Source: Methylolobus aquaticus (GTDB lineage: Bacteria; Pseudomonadota; Gammaproteobacteria; Methylococcales; Methylococcaceae). Taken from it: DNA of 64,000 bases. The DNA lies in NCBI GenBank assembly GCA_004168015.1, contig SEYW01000010.1, positions 62,001 through 126,000 on the forward strand, in the 5' to 3' direction. The notes under the pieces are model-generated. The model was not told where the DNA came from, ran no database searches, and saw only the letters and a list, made by a program, of their open reading frames with translations. The position numbers were made by a program, and so were the translations under genes. Position 1 is the stretch's first letter. Each line of letters opens with the position of its first letter. Below, in pieces: positions 38,401-45,252 of this stretch.

Positions 38401-40118
38401 CTGACCATGTCTTCGACAGCCGCTCGCTGGACTTCGCCGACGAGATTCTTGAGCGAACCGGCGGTGTCGGCGTCGACGTGGTGCTGAACTCGCTCGCCGG
38501 CGAAGCCATCCATCGCAATCTCCGGGTTCTGCGGCCCTTCGGTCGCTTCCTCGAACTCGGCAAACGCGACTTCTACGAGAATACGAAGATCGGATTGCGG
38601 CCCTTCCGCAACAATATCTCGTATTTCGGGATCGATGCCGATCAGTTGATGACCGAGCGGCCCGATCTGACGCGTCGCCTCTTTTCCGAGCTTCTGGAAC
38701 TCTTCGAAAACGAATCGCTGAAACCGCTGCCCTACCGCGCCTTCGGGTCGCAGGACATCGTCGACGCGTTCCGGCACATGCAGCAGTCCCGGCATATCGG
38801 CAAGATCGTCGTCACCATGGAACCGGACGCGGTCCAATGGCCGGACGTATCGGCGCCGTCACCGCCGCTGGCATTGAGCCCGAAAAAAACCTATCTGATC
38901 AGCGGCGGCCTGTCCGGGTTCGGCCTCAAGACCGCGGAATGGCTGGTTGCCAGAGGCGCCCGCCACCTGGCGCTGATCAGCCGCAGCGGCGCGGCGGCGA
39001 GCGACGGTGAGGCACGGATTGCCGCGATGGCGGCCGAGGGTGTCGACATCCGGTGCCTGGCCTGCGATGTCACCTCCCGCAGTGCGGTCAACGCGCTGCT
39101 CACCGAGTTGCAACAGCACGCGGCCGCGCCCCTGGGAGGCGTCATCCATGCGGCCGCAGTCATTGCCGACGGCATGAGTCATGCGCTCACCGGAGACCAG
39201 ATCATGCAGGCTTACGCGCCCAAGATCCTCGGCGCACAGGCCTTCGCCGACCATGCCCGCCGCACGCCGCTGGACTTCCTGGTGTTCTTCTCGTCGGCAA
39301 CGACGCTGTTCGGCAACCCCGGTCAGGCGAACTATGTCGGCGCCAATCATTGCCTGGAGGCGCTGGCCGAGGAACTGCGCGCCGAAGGCTTGCGTGCGTA
39401 TTGCATCGCTTTCGGACCGATCGCCGATGCCGGCTACCTGGCCCGCCACGATCGGATTCGCCAAAACCTCGAGGAGCGGCTGGGCGGCAAGGCCTTGACG
39501 GCCGCCGAAGCGCTGGACTGGCTGGAGCGCATGCTCGCAAACGAGCAATCCGGGTTCGGGGTCGTGAATCTGAACTGGAGCGCCCTGCGCCGGATGATGC
39601 CGACGGCAAACGCCCCGAAGTATCGCGCGCTGCTCCCGGATACCGAAGCGAACGTCGACGACGCCACCGACGCCGAGACCGTTCGCCGCTGGCTGGCGGA
39701 AATGCCGGACGAAGAGTTCATTCCCCGGCTGATCGAAATCCTGAAGCGCGAAGTGGCCGAGATCCTCCGGATCGCTCAGGATCGTCTCGATGAGCACCGC
39801 TCGGTGCATGACCTGGGCATGGATTCGCTGATGGGCATGGAACTGATCACCGCGCTCGAAAAGCGCGTGGGCGTCCGCGTGCCGGTCATGCTGCTGAGCG
39901 AGGGGCCGAGCATTGCCCGCCTCGCCGAAAGGATCACTCGCCAGTTGCGTGGCGGCAGCAGCGGGGCTGAACCGGCGACCGGCCACTCGCTGGCGGAGGA
40001 GGTACGTCACATGGCCTCTGTCCATGCCGAAGAGTTGAGCCGCGAGCACGTCGACGCCATTACCGCGGACGTGGAACAGCGCTTCAAGAACATCAGAACC
40101 GGAAGTGGCGGCCCGTGA
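32439..40118 (+). CDS. Highly reducing type I polyketide synthase (KS-AT-DH-psiMT-ER-KR-ACP; RkpA/WcbR-like)
   Basis: A 2559-residue single-module synthase. KS (about 4-425) has Cys171 in VDTACSSALVAF, His306 in EAHGTGT and His346 in NLGHLEAASG. AT (525-820) has Ser620 in GHSVGEVA and YPFHS, which points to malonyl units. DH (895-1165) has His922 in DHRIGESVVFPAAGF. A methyltransferase-like region (1200-1530) lacks a glycine-rich SAM loop. ER (1800-2125) has HGAAGGVGIAAIQLA, KR (2150-2330) SGGLSGFGL and GQANYVGANH, and ACP has Ser2463 in GMDSLMGM. There is no thioesterase. With all reducing domains it should act iteratively and give a saturated acyl chain. GAGG lies 8 bases before the ATG. 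RkpA of rhizobial K-antigen loci and WcbR of Burkholderia capsule loci have this role. Confidence 0.92.
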   Translation: MRQVALVGYAFRLPGASPDRLWQSLCDGSNLVSTVDDGRWAKDHYLHPNRNEPGSTYTFAAGSVGDVTGFDAGFFGISPREAGQMDPQQRLLLELAWETLEHAGIRPSALQGSHSAVYIGLSSIDYAYRRADDLGSIDASTMTGNTASIAANRISYFFDLKGPSVTVDTACSSALVAFHLACQSIRSGECTQALTGGISLHLHPFAFVGFSKASMLSPDGTCRVFDDSGDGYVRSEGGGLFLLKDLDQAIADGDRILAVVAGSGSNCDGRTQGLTVPSDAAQARLLREVYTGAGVSPEELDYLEAHGTGTRVGDPIEATAIGRALGQRRAPDKPLLIGSVKSNLGHLEAASGVAGLVKALLCLEHRTVPPSIHLQTPNTRIPFDTLNIRVVSAVTPLPTDKTLVIGVNSFGFGGANAHVILKSPPPGRTDTRSDAVDDFAAPLLLSGRSDTAVRTAAREFAEYLQNPQVSSFYDALYTAAFHRDHHDHRMVAWAPTREALAALLVRTVGAEDTPGVSSGRALSRASKPVFVYSGNGSQWAGMGRNLLQAEPGFRHAVEEVDALFCARGGFSILSELAADDEAQRLDATEIAQPLLFAVQVGLTSLLRAWGVEAMALVGHSVGEVAAAWASGALSLPQAVEVVHVRSLEQGHTRGTGGMTAVGLSQDAIGEILDTLPPDERPAVAGINSPRGVTLAGTLAALSRVECLLTEREVYFRRLPLDYPFHSAAMDRLQDPIKHSLADLKPRTARLPFFSTVTGGALPGDKLNGSYWWRNVREPVQFQAAIETLIERGANVFVEIGPHAVLRNYIGDCLRQSATEGRVIPAMLRSDDRVERVRDALFQVMIAGSPVDFGKLFPHRGRLAEIPHYPWQRERCWHPITPDAYDLIHRSAEHPLLGYRLAENPWQWENHLDCTRFPDLADHRIGESVVFPAAGFIAMALAAAELRFGGASQTIEDFEIRAPLLLEAATSKTVRLAIDDEYGNFSIRSRERSAGGLWHLNAVGRLLTPGHAAKPLPRRTPPRRPPDLLASAHYAACQALGLDYGPAFQSLDKIWLGPSGAIAQLRTEVRVESSSRAERVTLPQLDGSFQLLLGIVAQARSRTGEASAFVPTGAARIVQYSGERPGALAQASLRRRNPRSLLGDFALRDALGTPVMELDGVRFRQVNLAEGSVEPLRPLQFAAVPMPLRAPQAALPTTDMLCASAQAALHGATRILERKRYYEEVEPLVDVLCTAFAERTLRSLCPEDQPIDPARLAASAALGSGMGPYVHRLLEFLQEDGIVEPADGVWRWCPDSGTPEPVAVWASLIGDYPDYALPVITAGRVGLHLLEVLSGQVDAAALLQPGDLNRVSVRGNDPGAGDFRTAAAGIVLTAVAQMPPHRRLRIVEVSCGQTPLAPYVLTQVDQTRVDYLIITPTDAGPADRTALLQRFRYLRTRQLDLMAPDALSLESELPIADILVLTEGFSELDNPRGWLGCTERLLAQDGLLLAIDEYPSRRADLVWGAQHDWWLAGTHAGPISRLRPPHHWGALVASSGLAQTRIIQDLPGVDSGYFLLLARNAACPPETTVDPETPAQTWLVVHDPQPTRYAQALGNAVASKLRSLGHRVIAARPGLDFTHEPEEDGSATQKPLPRFDALLTQGREVTGIVLLGDPEAADDSPQHRLQQQCQRSAATLDILNRCRALGRNTPCWLVTRGAAAHLLPTAVRSSLSAPPRCDDAAVWGFMRTVMNEYPDIPIRLVDCADPDRLERMAADLVDELLTPQDEDEIVLTGSGRFAPRLVETAVPPLAATSQPSEPCDGGFKLDFSVPGPLKNLVWRRVASTPLANDQVEIAVRAAGLNFRDVMYAMGLLSDEAVEAGFAGPTLGMELAGTVIATGSEVRNFKPGDAVMAFAPSSFATRAVTPAGAVAHKPAGWSFAAAATVPIAFFTVFYALRHLAQLAEGERILIHGAAGGVGIAAIQLAHYCGAEIFATAGSDEKRDFVRLLGADHVFDSRSLDFADEILERTGGVGVDVVLNSLAGEAIHRNLRVLRPFGRFLELGKRDFYENTKIGLRPFRNNISYFGIDADQLMTERPDLTRRLFSELLELFENESLKPLPYRAFGSQDIVDAFRHMQQSRHIGKIVVTMEPDAVQWPDVSAPSPPLALSPKKTYLISGGLSGFGLKTAEWLVARGARHLALISRSGAAASDGEARIAAMAAEGVDIRCLACDVTSRSAVNALLTELQQHAAAPLGGVIHAAAVIADGMSHALTGDQIMQAYAPKILGAQAFADHARRTPLDFLVFFSSATTLFGNPGQANYVGANHCLEALAEELRAEGLRAYCIAFGPIADAGYLARHDRIRQNLEERLGGKALTAAEALDWLERMLANEQSGFGVVNLNWSALRRMMPTANAPKYRALLPDTEANVDDATDAETVRRWLAEMPDEEFIPRLIEILKREVAEILRIAQDRLDEHRSVHDLGMDSLMGMELITALEKRVGVRVPVMLLSEGPSIARLAERITRQLRGGSSGAEPATGHSLAEEVRHMASVHAEELSREHVDAITADVEQRFKNIRTGSGGP

Positions 40119-41482
40119 AGGCAAAAGGCAAAGGCTTGCAGGGTCTCACCAGTCAACTGAAGGATCATCTCATCCATCAGGCGCTCGAGCGCCGTGCCCG
40201 CCGTGTCGACAAGGAGGCAGCGCAACCGGGGCCAACAGGATTGGCCGACGCGCTGTCTGGGCATGAACCGGCAATCCCCGAGCGCTGTTATCGGCTGGCT
40301 CTGCATCCGAACTATCAGAAGCTGCGCATCGTCAAGGAGGGTGCGGCCAACCTGGGTATCCCCAATCCGTATTTTCGCGTGCATCAGGGCATCGCCGGAC
40401 GCACTACGCGCATCGACGGGCACGACTATCTCAATTTCTCCGGCTACGACTATCTGGGGCTGTCCGGGCATCCCGAGATACGGGCCGCTGCGAAAGCCGC
40501 GATCGACCGATACGGCACCTCGGTCTCGGCCAGCCGCCTCGTGTCGGGGGAGCGCCCGATCCATCGCGAATTGGAAGCAGCCCTGGCCGAAAGCCACGGC
40601 GTCGAGGATTGCGTCGTGTTCGTCAGCGGGCATGCGACCAACGTCACCGCCGTGGGTTATCTCTTCGGCCTCAAGGACCTGATCGTGCATGACACGCTGA
40701 TTCACAACAGCGCATTGCAGGGCATCCAGCTGTCCGGCGCCAGACGCCTGTCGTTCCCGCACAATGACTGGGCGGCACTGGATGCGCTGCTGACGGAGCA
40801 TCGCCGACGCTACGAGTGCGTGGTGATCATGATCGAGGGCCTGTACAGCATGGACGGGGATTTTCCCGACCTACCCCGTTTCGTCGAGATCAAGCAGCGC
40901 CATCACTGCTTCCTGATGGTCGATGAAGCGCATTCGTTCGGCGTCATGGGACCGCGTGGTTTCGGGCTCGCCGATCACTTTGGCATGGACGGCCACGAGG
41001 TCGATATCTGGATGGGCACGCTGAGCAAGGCGATGGCCAGTTGCGGCGGCTACATTGCCGGAGAAGCCACCCTGATCGAGCATCTGAAGTTGGCCGCACC
41101 CGGCTTCGTCTACAGCGTCGGCATGTCCCCGGCTGCGGCCGGCGCCGCCTTGGCGTCATTACGCATCCTGCAGGCCGAACCGGAGCGGGCTGAGCGCCTG
41201 CGTGCCCGAGCCCGCCTGTTCCTGAACAGCGCCAAGGCCGAGGGCATCGATACCGGACGCAGCGAAGGCCTGTCGATCATTCCCGCCATCACCGGCAGTT
41301 CCATTCGCGCCGGGAGGCTGGTTCAGGCGCTCTTTGAACGCGGGATCAACGTCGCTCCCATCCTCTATCCGGCCGTAGAGGAGAAAGCCGCTCGCCTGCG
41401 CTTTTTCATCGGTTGCGAGCACAGCGAAGCCGATGTGCTCCAGGCTGTCGCCGCGCTGGCCGAGGAGTACCGCCGCCTGTGA
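40115..41482 (+). CDS. Alpha-oxoamine synthase (AONS/SPT family; RkpG/WcbT-like)
   Basis: A PLP enzyme of the BioF/KBL/SPT family, 455 residues. Matches are SASRLVSGERPIHRELE, VSGHATNVTAVGYLF, MIEGLYSMDGDFPDL, MVDEAHSFGVMG and MGTLSKAMASCGGY, where Lys305 should bind PLP. The N-terminal 90 residues extend beyond BioF and may contact the carrier protein. Such enzymes condense an acyl thioester with an amino acid, release CO2 and leave an amino ketone. The GTG start overlaps the polyketide synthase stop (GTGA), and the synthase has no thioesterase; together this suggests that this protein takes the chain from the ACP. The amino acid (serine, alanine or glycine) cannot be read from the sequence. 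Confidence 0.88.
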   Translation: MKAKGKGLQGLTSQLKDHLIHQALERRARRVDKEAAQPGPTGLADALSGHEPAIPERCYRLALHPNYQKLRIVKEGAANLGIPNPYFRVHQGIAGRTTRIDGHDYLNFSGYDYLGLSGHPEIRAAAKAAIDRYGTSVSASRLVSGERPIHRELEAALAESHGVEDCVVFVSGHATNVTAVGYLFGLKDLIVHDTLIHNSALQGIQLSGARRLSFPHNDWAALDALLTEHRRRYECVVIMIEGLYSMDGDFPDLPRFVEIKQRHHCFLMVDEAHSFGVMGPRGFGLADHFGMDGHEVDIWMGTLSKAMASCGGYIAGEATLIEHLKLAAPGFVYSVGMSPAAAGAALASLRILQAEPERAERLRARARLFLNSAKAEGIDTGRSEGLSIIPAITGSSIRAGRLVQALFERGINVAPILYPAVEEKAARLRFFIGCEHSEADVLQAVAALAEEYRRL

Positions 41483-42324
41483 ATCCGGTGGACCGGGCAC
41501 CAACGCCGGTCCGGGTCGTGCTCTGCACCACCGAGGGCATCATCGGCGCGAGCGTGCTGCGCAGCCTGGTGTCCAGCCCGGACATTGCCGTGACCGGAGT
41601 GATACTGTCGTCGCGCGTGCTATCGGCACGGTATGGATGGTCTCGCGGAGCCTGGCAGCAAATCCGGACCAGCGGGCTGCACTACGCGCTCTACCTCTGG
41701 TGTGCGACGGGGCTGAGTGATCTGATCGGACGCTGTGGCCCTGCCGGTGCCGTGAGCTCGATCGCGTCCGCGCAGCGGATCCCAATACTGACGACACGCG
41801 ATTTGAACGCTCAACCCGGACGCGACTTCATCGCCGCACGGGCACCGGAGGTCTTGCTGTCGGCGTTCTTTAACCAGCGTATCGCCCCTGAGACGTACGC
41901 CATCGCACCGAACGGAGGGATCAACATCCACCCCTCGCTACTCCCCGAGTTTCGCGGGGTCGATCCGGTGTTTTACTCCCGCCTGCGAGGCACGGCGCGC
42001 TTCGGGGTCAGCGTCCACCGGATCGATGCGGATCTGGACACCGGCGAAATCCTCGCACAGTCCGAGCATGTGCCCGGCCCGACGGACAGCGTGCTGCGCA
42101 CCACCCTTGACCTCTATGTGTCCGGAACCCACCTCGTGACCGAGCGGCTACGGGCGTTTCTGCGGGCGGAGCGGGGACGGTCTCAACAAGATTCCGGCAG
42201 CTATGACAGCTGGCCGAGTGCCGCCGACGTGGCGGCCTTGCATGAAACCGGCGGCTGCCTGGTCCGGTGGCAGGACCTCATGGCCTCCCTGACGGGCCGG
42301 CCGGGGCAACCGGCAACCGGCTGA
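41479..42324 (+). CDS. Formyltransferase-family protein (methionyl-tRNA formyltransferase-like fold)
   Basis: The 281-residue protein carries the formyltransferase core: Asn149 and His151 in GGINIHPSLLPEFRGVDP and Asp187 in DADLDTGEILAQ, the Asn-His-Asp set used with 10-formyltetrahydrofolate. The C-terminal tRNA-binding domain of Fmt is absent, so tRNA is an unlikely substrate; sugar or lipid amines are more likely. The GTG start overlaps the stop of the oxoamine synthase gene (GTGA), so all three proteins are translated in series. I infer N-formylation of the amino group made by the preceding enzyme, or of a capsule sugar. It ends 17 bases from the convergent kpsS-like gene. Confidence 0.8.
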   Translation: MNPVDRAPTPVRVVLCTTEGIIGASVLRSLVSSPDIAVTGVILSSRVLSARYGWSRGAWQQIRTSGLHYALYLWCATGLSDLIGRCGPAGAVSSIASAQRIPILTTRDLNAQPGRDFIAARAPEVLLSAFFNQRIAPETYAIAPNGGINIHPSLLPEFRGVDPVFYSRLRGTARFGVSVHRIDADLDTGEILAQSEHVPGPTDSVLRTTLDLYVSGTHLVTERLRAFLRAERGRSQQDSGSYDSWPSAADVAALHETGGCLVRWQDLMASLTGRPGQPATG

Positions 42325-42341
42325 CGCACTGGCGACGAGTT

Positions 42342-43610
42342 TCAGCGTCCGGGACTGTCGGGTGGGAGTATCTCGTTGACCGCGCGGTGATGCAGCCGGT
42401 AAGCCGCCGCCCTCACGGCCGCCTGCAAGCCCGGCTCGTTGTAGTAGACGCCGCGCAACTGAATCGTCGCTGCGAGCAGGTTCACGAACGCAGCACGGAG
42501 CGCCCGATCGGGCGGCGCGCATTCCGACCAGAAGCGATCAAGGCCCTGTTGGAAGGTGAGCCCCTCGATGTCGAAGATCGCGTCACCGAGAGTGATCACC
42601 GGGCAGCCGAGATAGATTGCGCGCAGCCCCGAAGTGCTGTTGATGGTGACCATACCGACGGCGGTCTTGATGATCCGATCGAGATTTCCGCCGTCGATAT
42701 AGGCAACGCGCTGCTCGATGCCGAGACGGCGCGCGATCCTACGGACCAGACCGCCCCAGCTGCGCATGCCAGGATCCAGCGGGTGCACCTTGACCAGCAG
42801 GCGACTATCGCGCGGAGCATGCGCGGCGAACGAGGTCAGTACCTCGTCGATCGCCTCGTCCTGATCCTTGAAGGGCGAGTAGGCCCGCAACTGGAAGTCA
42901 TAGGCCATCTGCAGCGGAAACACGAACACCGGCTTGTTACCGGCGGTCAGTTTCCGCAAGGCGCGTTCCGCCCGCCGCTGGTTCCATGGCGCCAGCAGCA
43001 GTCGCAAGCCGGTTCCCAGATAGATCAGGACCGGATTGGCCATCTTGTGGCTGCGGTAATGCGGATACAGCCACCATAGGAAATAGTTGGCGAGATGGTA
43101 GCCAATGTCCCAAAACGCCATGGTCCAGAAACTGTCCTGATAGCGCCGGGAGCAGTCGGCCTCGGCCAAGCCCTCAGCCAAGCGGCGGATTACATCGGGA
43201 TCGCGCGGAACATGCGAGCACGCCGACATGCCGTCCCGCTCGAATGTGATCCAGTCGGGCCGCAGATAGCCGAAGTCGGTCACCGTGACAGCGATTCCCC
43301 GCTCGGCTGCGAGCGCAATCGCCTGCTTGTGGTAATCGCGTTGCTCGCCGAGCAGGACCAGATCCGTGATGCGATGGCGTTCCATGAAGCCGGCGATAAA
43401 GTCCCCCCACTCCGCGAGGCGTCCCCGGTAACTGACACCCCCTGGCCGGCGCCACAGCATCCAGTCGCCGATGCTCAGGTGCACTGCATGGACTCCGTGA
43501 CCGCGACGCACCAACTCCTCGCCGATGCGCGTGAAGAACGGCGATATCGGGCCCTGCAGGAACAGAAAGGCGCGCGCGGTTTGGGGTTCACCGGACCGGG
43601 ACGCTGTCAT
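42342..43610 (-). CDS. KpsS-like capsule polysaccharide biosynthesis protein
   Basis: The N-terminal sequence FLFLQGPISPFFTRIGEELVR is typical of KpsS, followed by HRITDLVLLGEQRDYHKQAI, VTDFGYLRPDWITFERDGMS, VFPLQMAYDFQLRAYSPF and LLVKVHPLDPGM. In E. coli group 2 capsules KpsS adds the first beta-Kdo to the lipid anchor, and KpsC extends the linker. Length (422) is close to KpsS. The ATG at 43608-43610 overlaps the stop of the kpsC-like gene (ATGA); the longer frame to 43823 is a shadow of that gene. The pair on the minus strand converges on the polyketide synthase operon. Confidence 0.85.
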   Translation of the reverse strand: MTASRSGEPQTARAFLFLQGPISPFFTRIGEELVRRGHGVHAVHLSIGDWMLWRRPGGVSYRGRLAEWGDFIAGFMERHRITDLVLLGEQRDYHKQAIALAAERGIAVTVTDFGYLRPDWITFERDGMSACSHVPRDPDVIRRLAEGLAEADCSRRYQDSFWTMAFWDIGYHLANYFLWWLYPHYRSHKMANPVLIYLGTGLRLLLAPWNQRRAERALRKLTAGNKPVFVFPLQMAYDFQLRAYSPFKDQDEAIDEVLTSFAAHAPRDSRLLVKVHPLDPGMRSWGGLVRRIARRLGIEQRVAYIDGGNLDRIIKTAVGMVTINSTSGLRAIYLGCPVITLGDAIFDIEGLTFQQGLDRFWSECAPPDRALRAAFVNLLAATIQLRGVYYNEPGLQAAVRAAAYRLHHRAVNEILPPDSPGR

Positions 43611-44827
43611 TCCTCTCCCCGCTGCGCGCCATTGCGCTCGACACGCGGAATTTCGTCTGCTTTCCCTTTGCACCGGCGCAGCACATTCATCAAGCCGGTG
43701 GCCTTCAGCAAGGCCCGACCGGTGAAGAAAAGCCGCGAGCGCAAACGCAGCGGCAAGGGCAACCGCGCGGCCGCGAGCTGATCGAGCGCCGACTCGACCG
43801 TCTGCAAGTCCCCGCGTGCCCAATCGAAGTACAGGGGATAGGCGATCAGGCTCCCGGCCACCAGTTCGTCGACGGTAAGCTGCCGGCTGCGACGCGGGAA
43901 GTCGTATCGATCCCGCGTCAGACCCCAGCCCGCGTAAAAGGGCCTCCCGTAGGTGTGTACCGGCTTGTCGCGCAGCAAGGCTTCGAATCCGGCCAGCGAG
44001 GTCAGTGTGTGAACCTCGTCGACCTGCGCAAAGAGCGACGCGATCGGGACGCCCGTGACCTCCCGGTCCGCTAGCCGCAGCAGATCGTCCGGGTGCACGG
44101 CGCCATTCCGATTGCCCCGCGCGACATCGGGGTGAGGCTTGTAAAGGACGTACGCCTCCGGATTGGCGCGGCGCACCGCTGCCAGCAAAGCGAGGTTGCT
44201 CCGGATTTCACCCCCGCCGCGGACCACGGAGGCGTCCTGCGGGACCTGTCCCGGCACCAGAATTCGCTTACGGTCGGACGGCAATTGGCCAAGGGCGGGC
44301 GCCTCCCCTCCTTGCTGGTACTTGGTCACCCGGTCCGAAACGACGCGCTGGCGTAACCTGGCCGCGCGCTGCAGCATCGAGGCATCGAAGTCAGTGTTTT
44401 CAAGGAGCCGCTCGAGGTCGCTGTCCGACTCGGGATCGAAGTAGATTCCACCCCGGTCGAGGACCATCGAGTAGGGCCAGCTGAAATCCGACCCTAGACC
44501 GACAGAACGGATGAAGCCATCCTCCATCCTGAGCAGCGGAATGCCTTCCTCGGAGCATTGCCGGGCGAGCCCGGGCGGCTCCTCGCCGGCCCAGACGACG
44601 ATGCCGGCATCCCTTCTCCTGGCACGCGGCACCGGGTCTTCGTCAGGCGCCGTGAACTGCGCGCGGCTATCGAACGCGGCCAGCAACGAGCGGACGATCG
44701 CCCTGCGCCAGAGCGTGAACCCATGACAAATACTGATTGGGCGGATCGAAGCACCGAGATCGCTGCGCTCCGCTGTGAGAGCGGGGCTGGGACTCAAAAT
44801 CCGAAGCGCCGACGCGAACCAACGCAA
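43607..44827 (-). CDS. KpsC-like capsule polysaccharide biosynthesis protein, single GT module
   Basis: The protein matches one module of the beta-Kdo transferase KpsC: CHGFTLWRRAIVRSLLA, GIPLLRMEDGFIRSVGLGSD, YSMVLDRGGIYFDP, RILVPGQVPQDASVVRGG, YVLYKPHPDVARGNRN, VHTLTSLAGFEALLRDKPVHTYGRPFYAGWGLT. Full KpsC has two such modules in about 670 residues; only one is present. No ATG or GTG occurs in frame between the upstream stop and residue 100. The TTG at 44825-44827 is the only plausible start, and no Shine-Dalgarno sequence precedes it. It may therefore be a genuine one-module form with a weak start, or the 3' part of a longer gene that lost its 5' end. Confidence 0.78.
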   Translation of the reverse strand: MRWFASALRILSPSPALTAERSDLGASIRPISICHGFTLWRRAIVRSLLAAFDSRAQFTAPDEDPVPRARRRDAGIVVWAGEEPPGLARQCSEEGIPLLRMEDGFIRSVGLGSDFSWPYSMVLDRGGIYFDPESDSDLERLLENTDFDASMLQRAARLRQRVVSDRVTKYQQGGEAPALGQLPSDRKRILVPGQVPQDASVVRGGGEIRSNLALLAAVRRANPEAYVLYKPHPDVARGNRNGAVHPDDLLRLADREVTGVPIASLFAQVDEVHTLTSLAGFEALLRDKPVHTYGRPFYAGWGLTRDRYDFPRRSRQLTVDELVAGSLIAYPLYFDWARGDLQTVESALDQLAAARLPLPLRLRSRLFFTGRALLKATGLMNVLRRCKGKADEIPRVERNGAQRGEE

Positions 44828-45252
44828 GGAGCGTCGGTGGGGATCCCCTCTCGTGTTCCGCGAACTTGAGAGCCGATGCTGGCGGGTGACGGGGAACGGC
44901 CGGATCCCAGGATGAGCACGAATTCCATCGTTCCGAATTTTACCAGGATACGACCCATTTTGGGGCGTAAACAGACCCGCTCAGCCGGTCGGTCGCGCGC
45001 AAATCGCGATCGCCACAGCGCCGCGACAGCGGGGATCGATGTCCCGGGCTGCCAACGGACCATTCCCGCAACACTCGGCTTCAAGGCGCAATCCAGACTT
45101 CCCTACCTCGCGTCCACGCAGGGGATCCAGCCTGAGACAGGGCTCCCGCAGGCTCTGCCCGCCCACGGCATGGCCGACCTCGCAAACTCGCATTGATGTT
45201 CCTGCCATTACCCCTGCGCCGGCGGCAGGGCGTTACCGATCCCGAGTCACGG
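44828..45252. other. Intergenic region between kpsC-like gene and glgP
   Basis: These 425 bases lie between two minus-strand genes and should contain the 3' end of the glgP transcript and the promoter of the kpsC-like gene. The kpsC frame stays open upstream of 44827 for about 50 codons to a TGA but contains no ATG or GTG and no capsule-type motif. CCCTGC-GCCGGCG-GCAGGG near 45210-45230 can form a short hairpin without a T run. I see no other gene. Confidence 0.4.
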
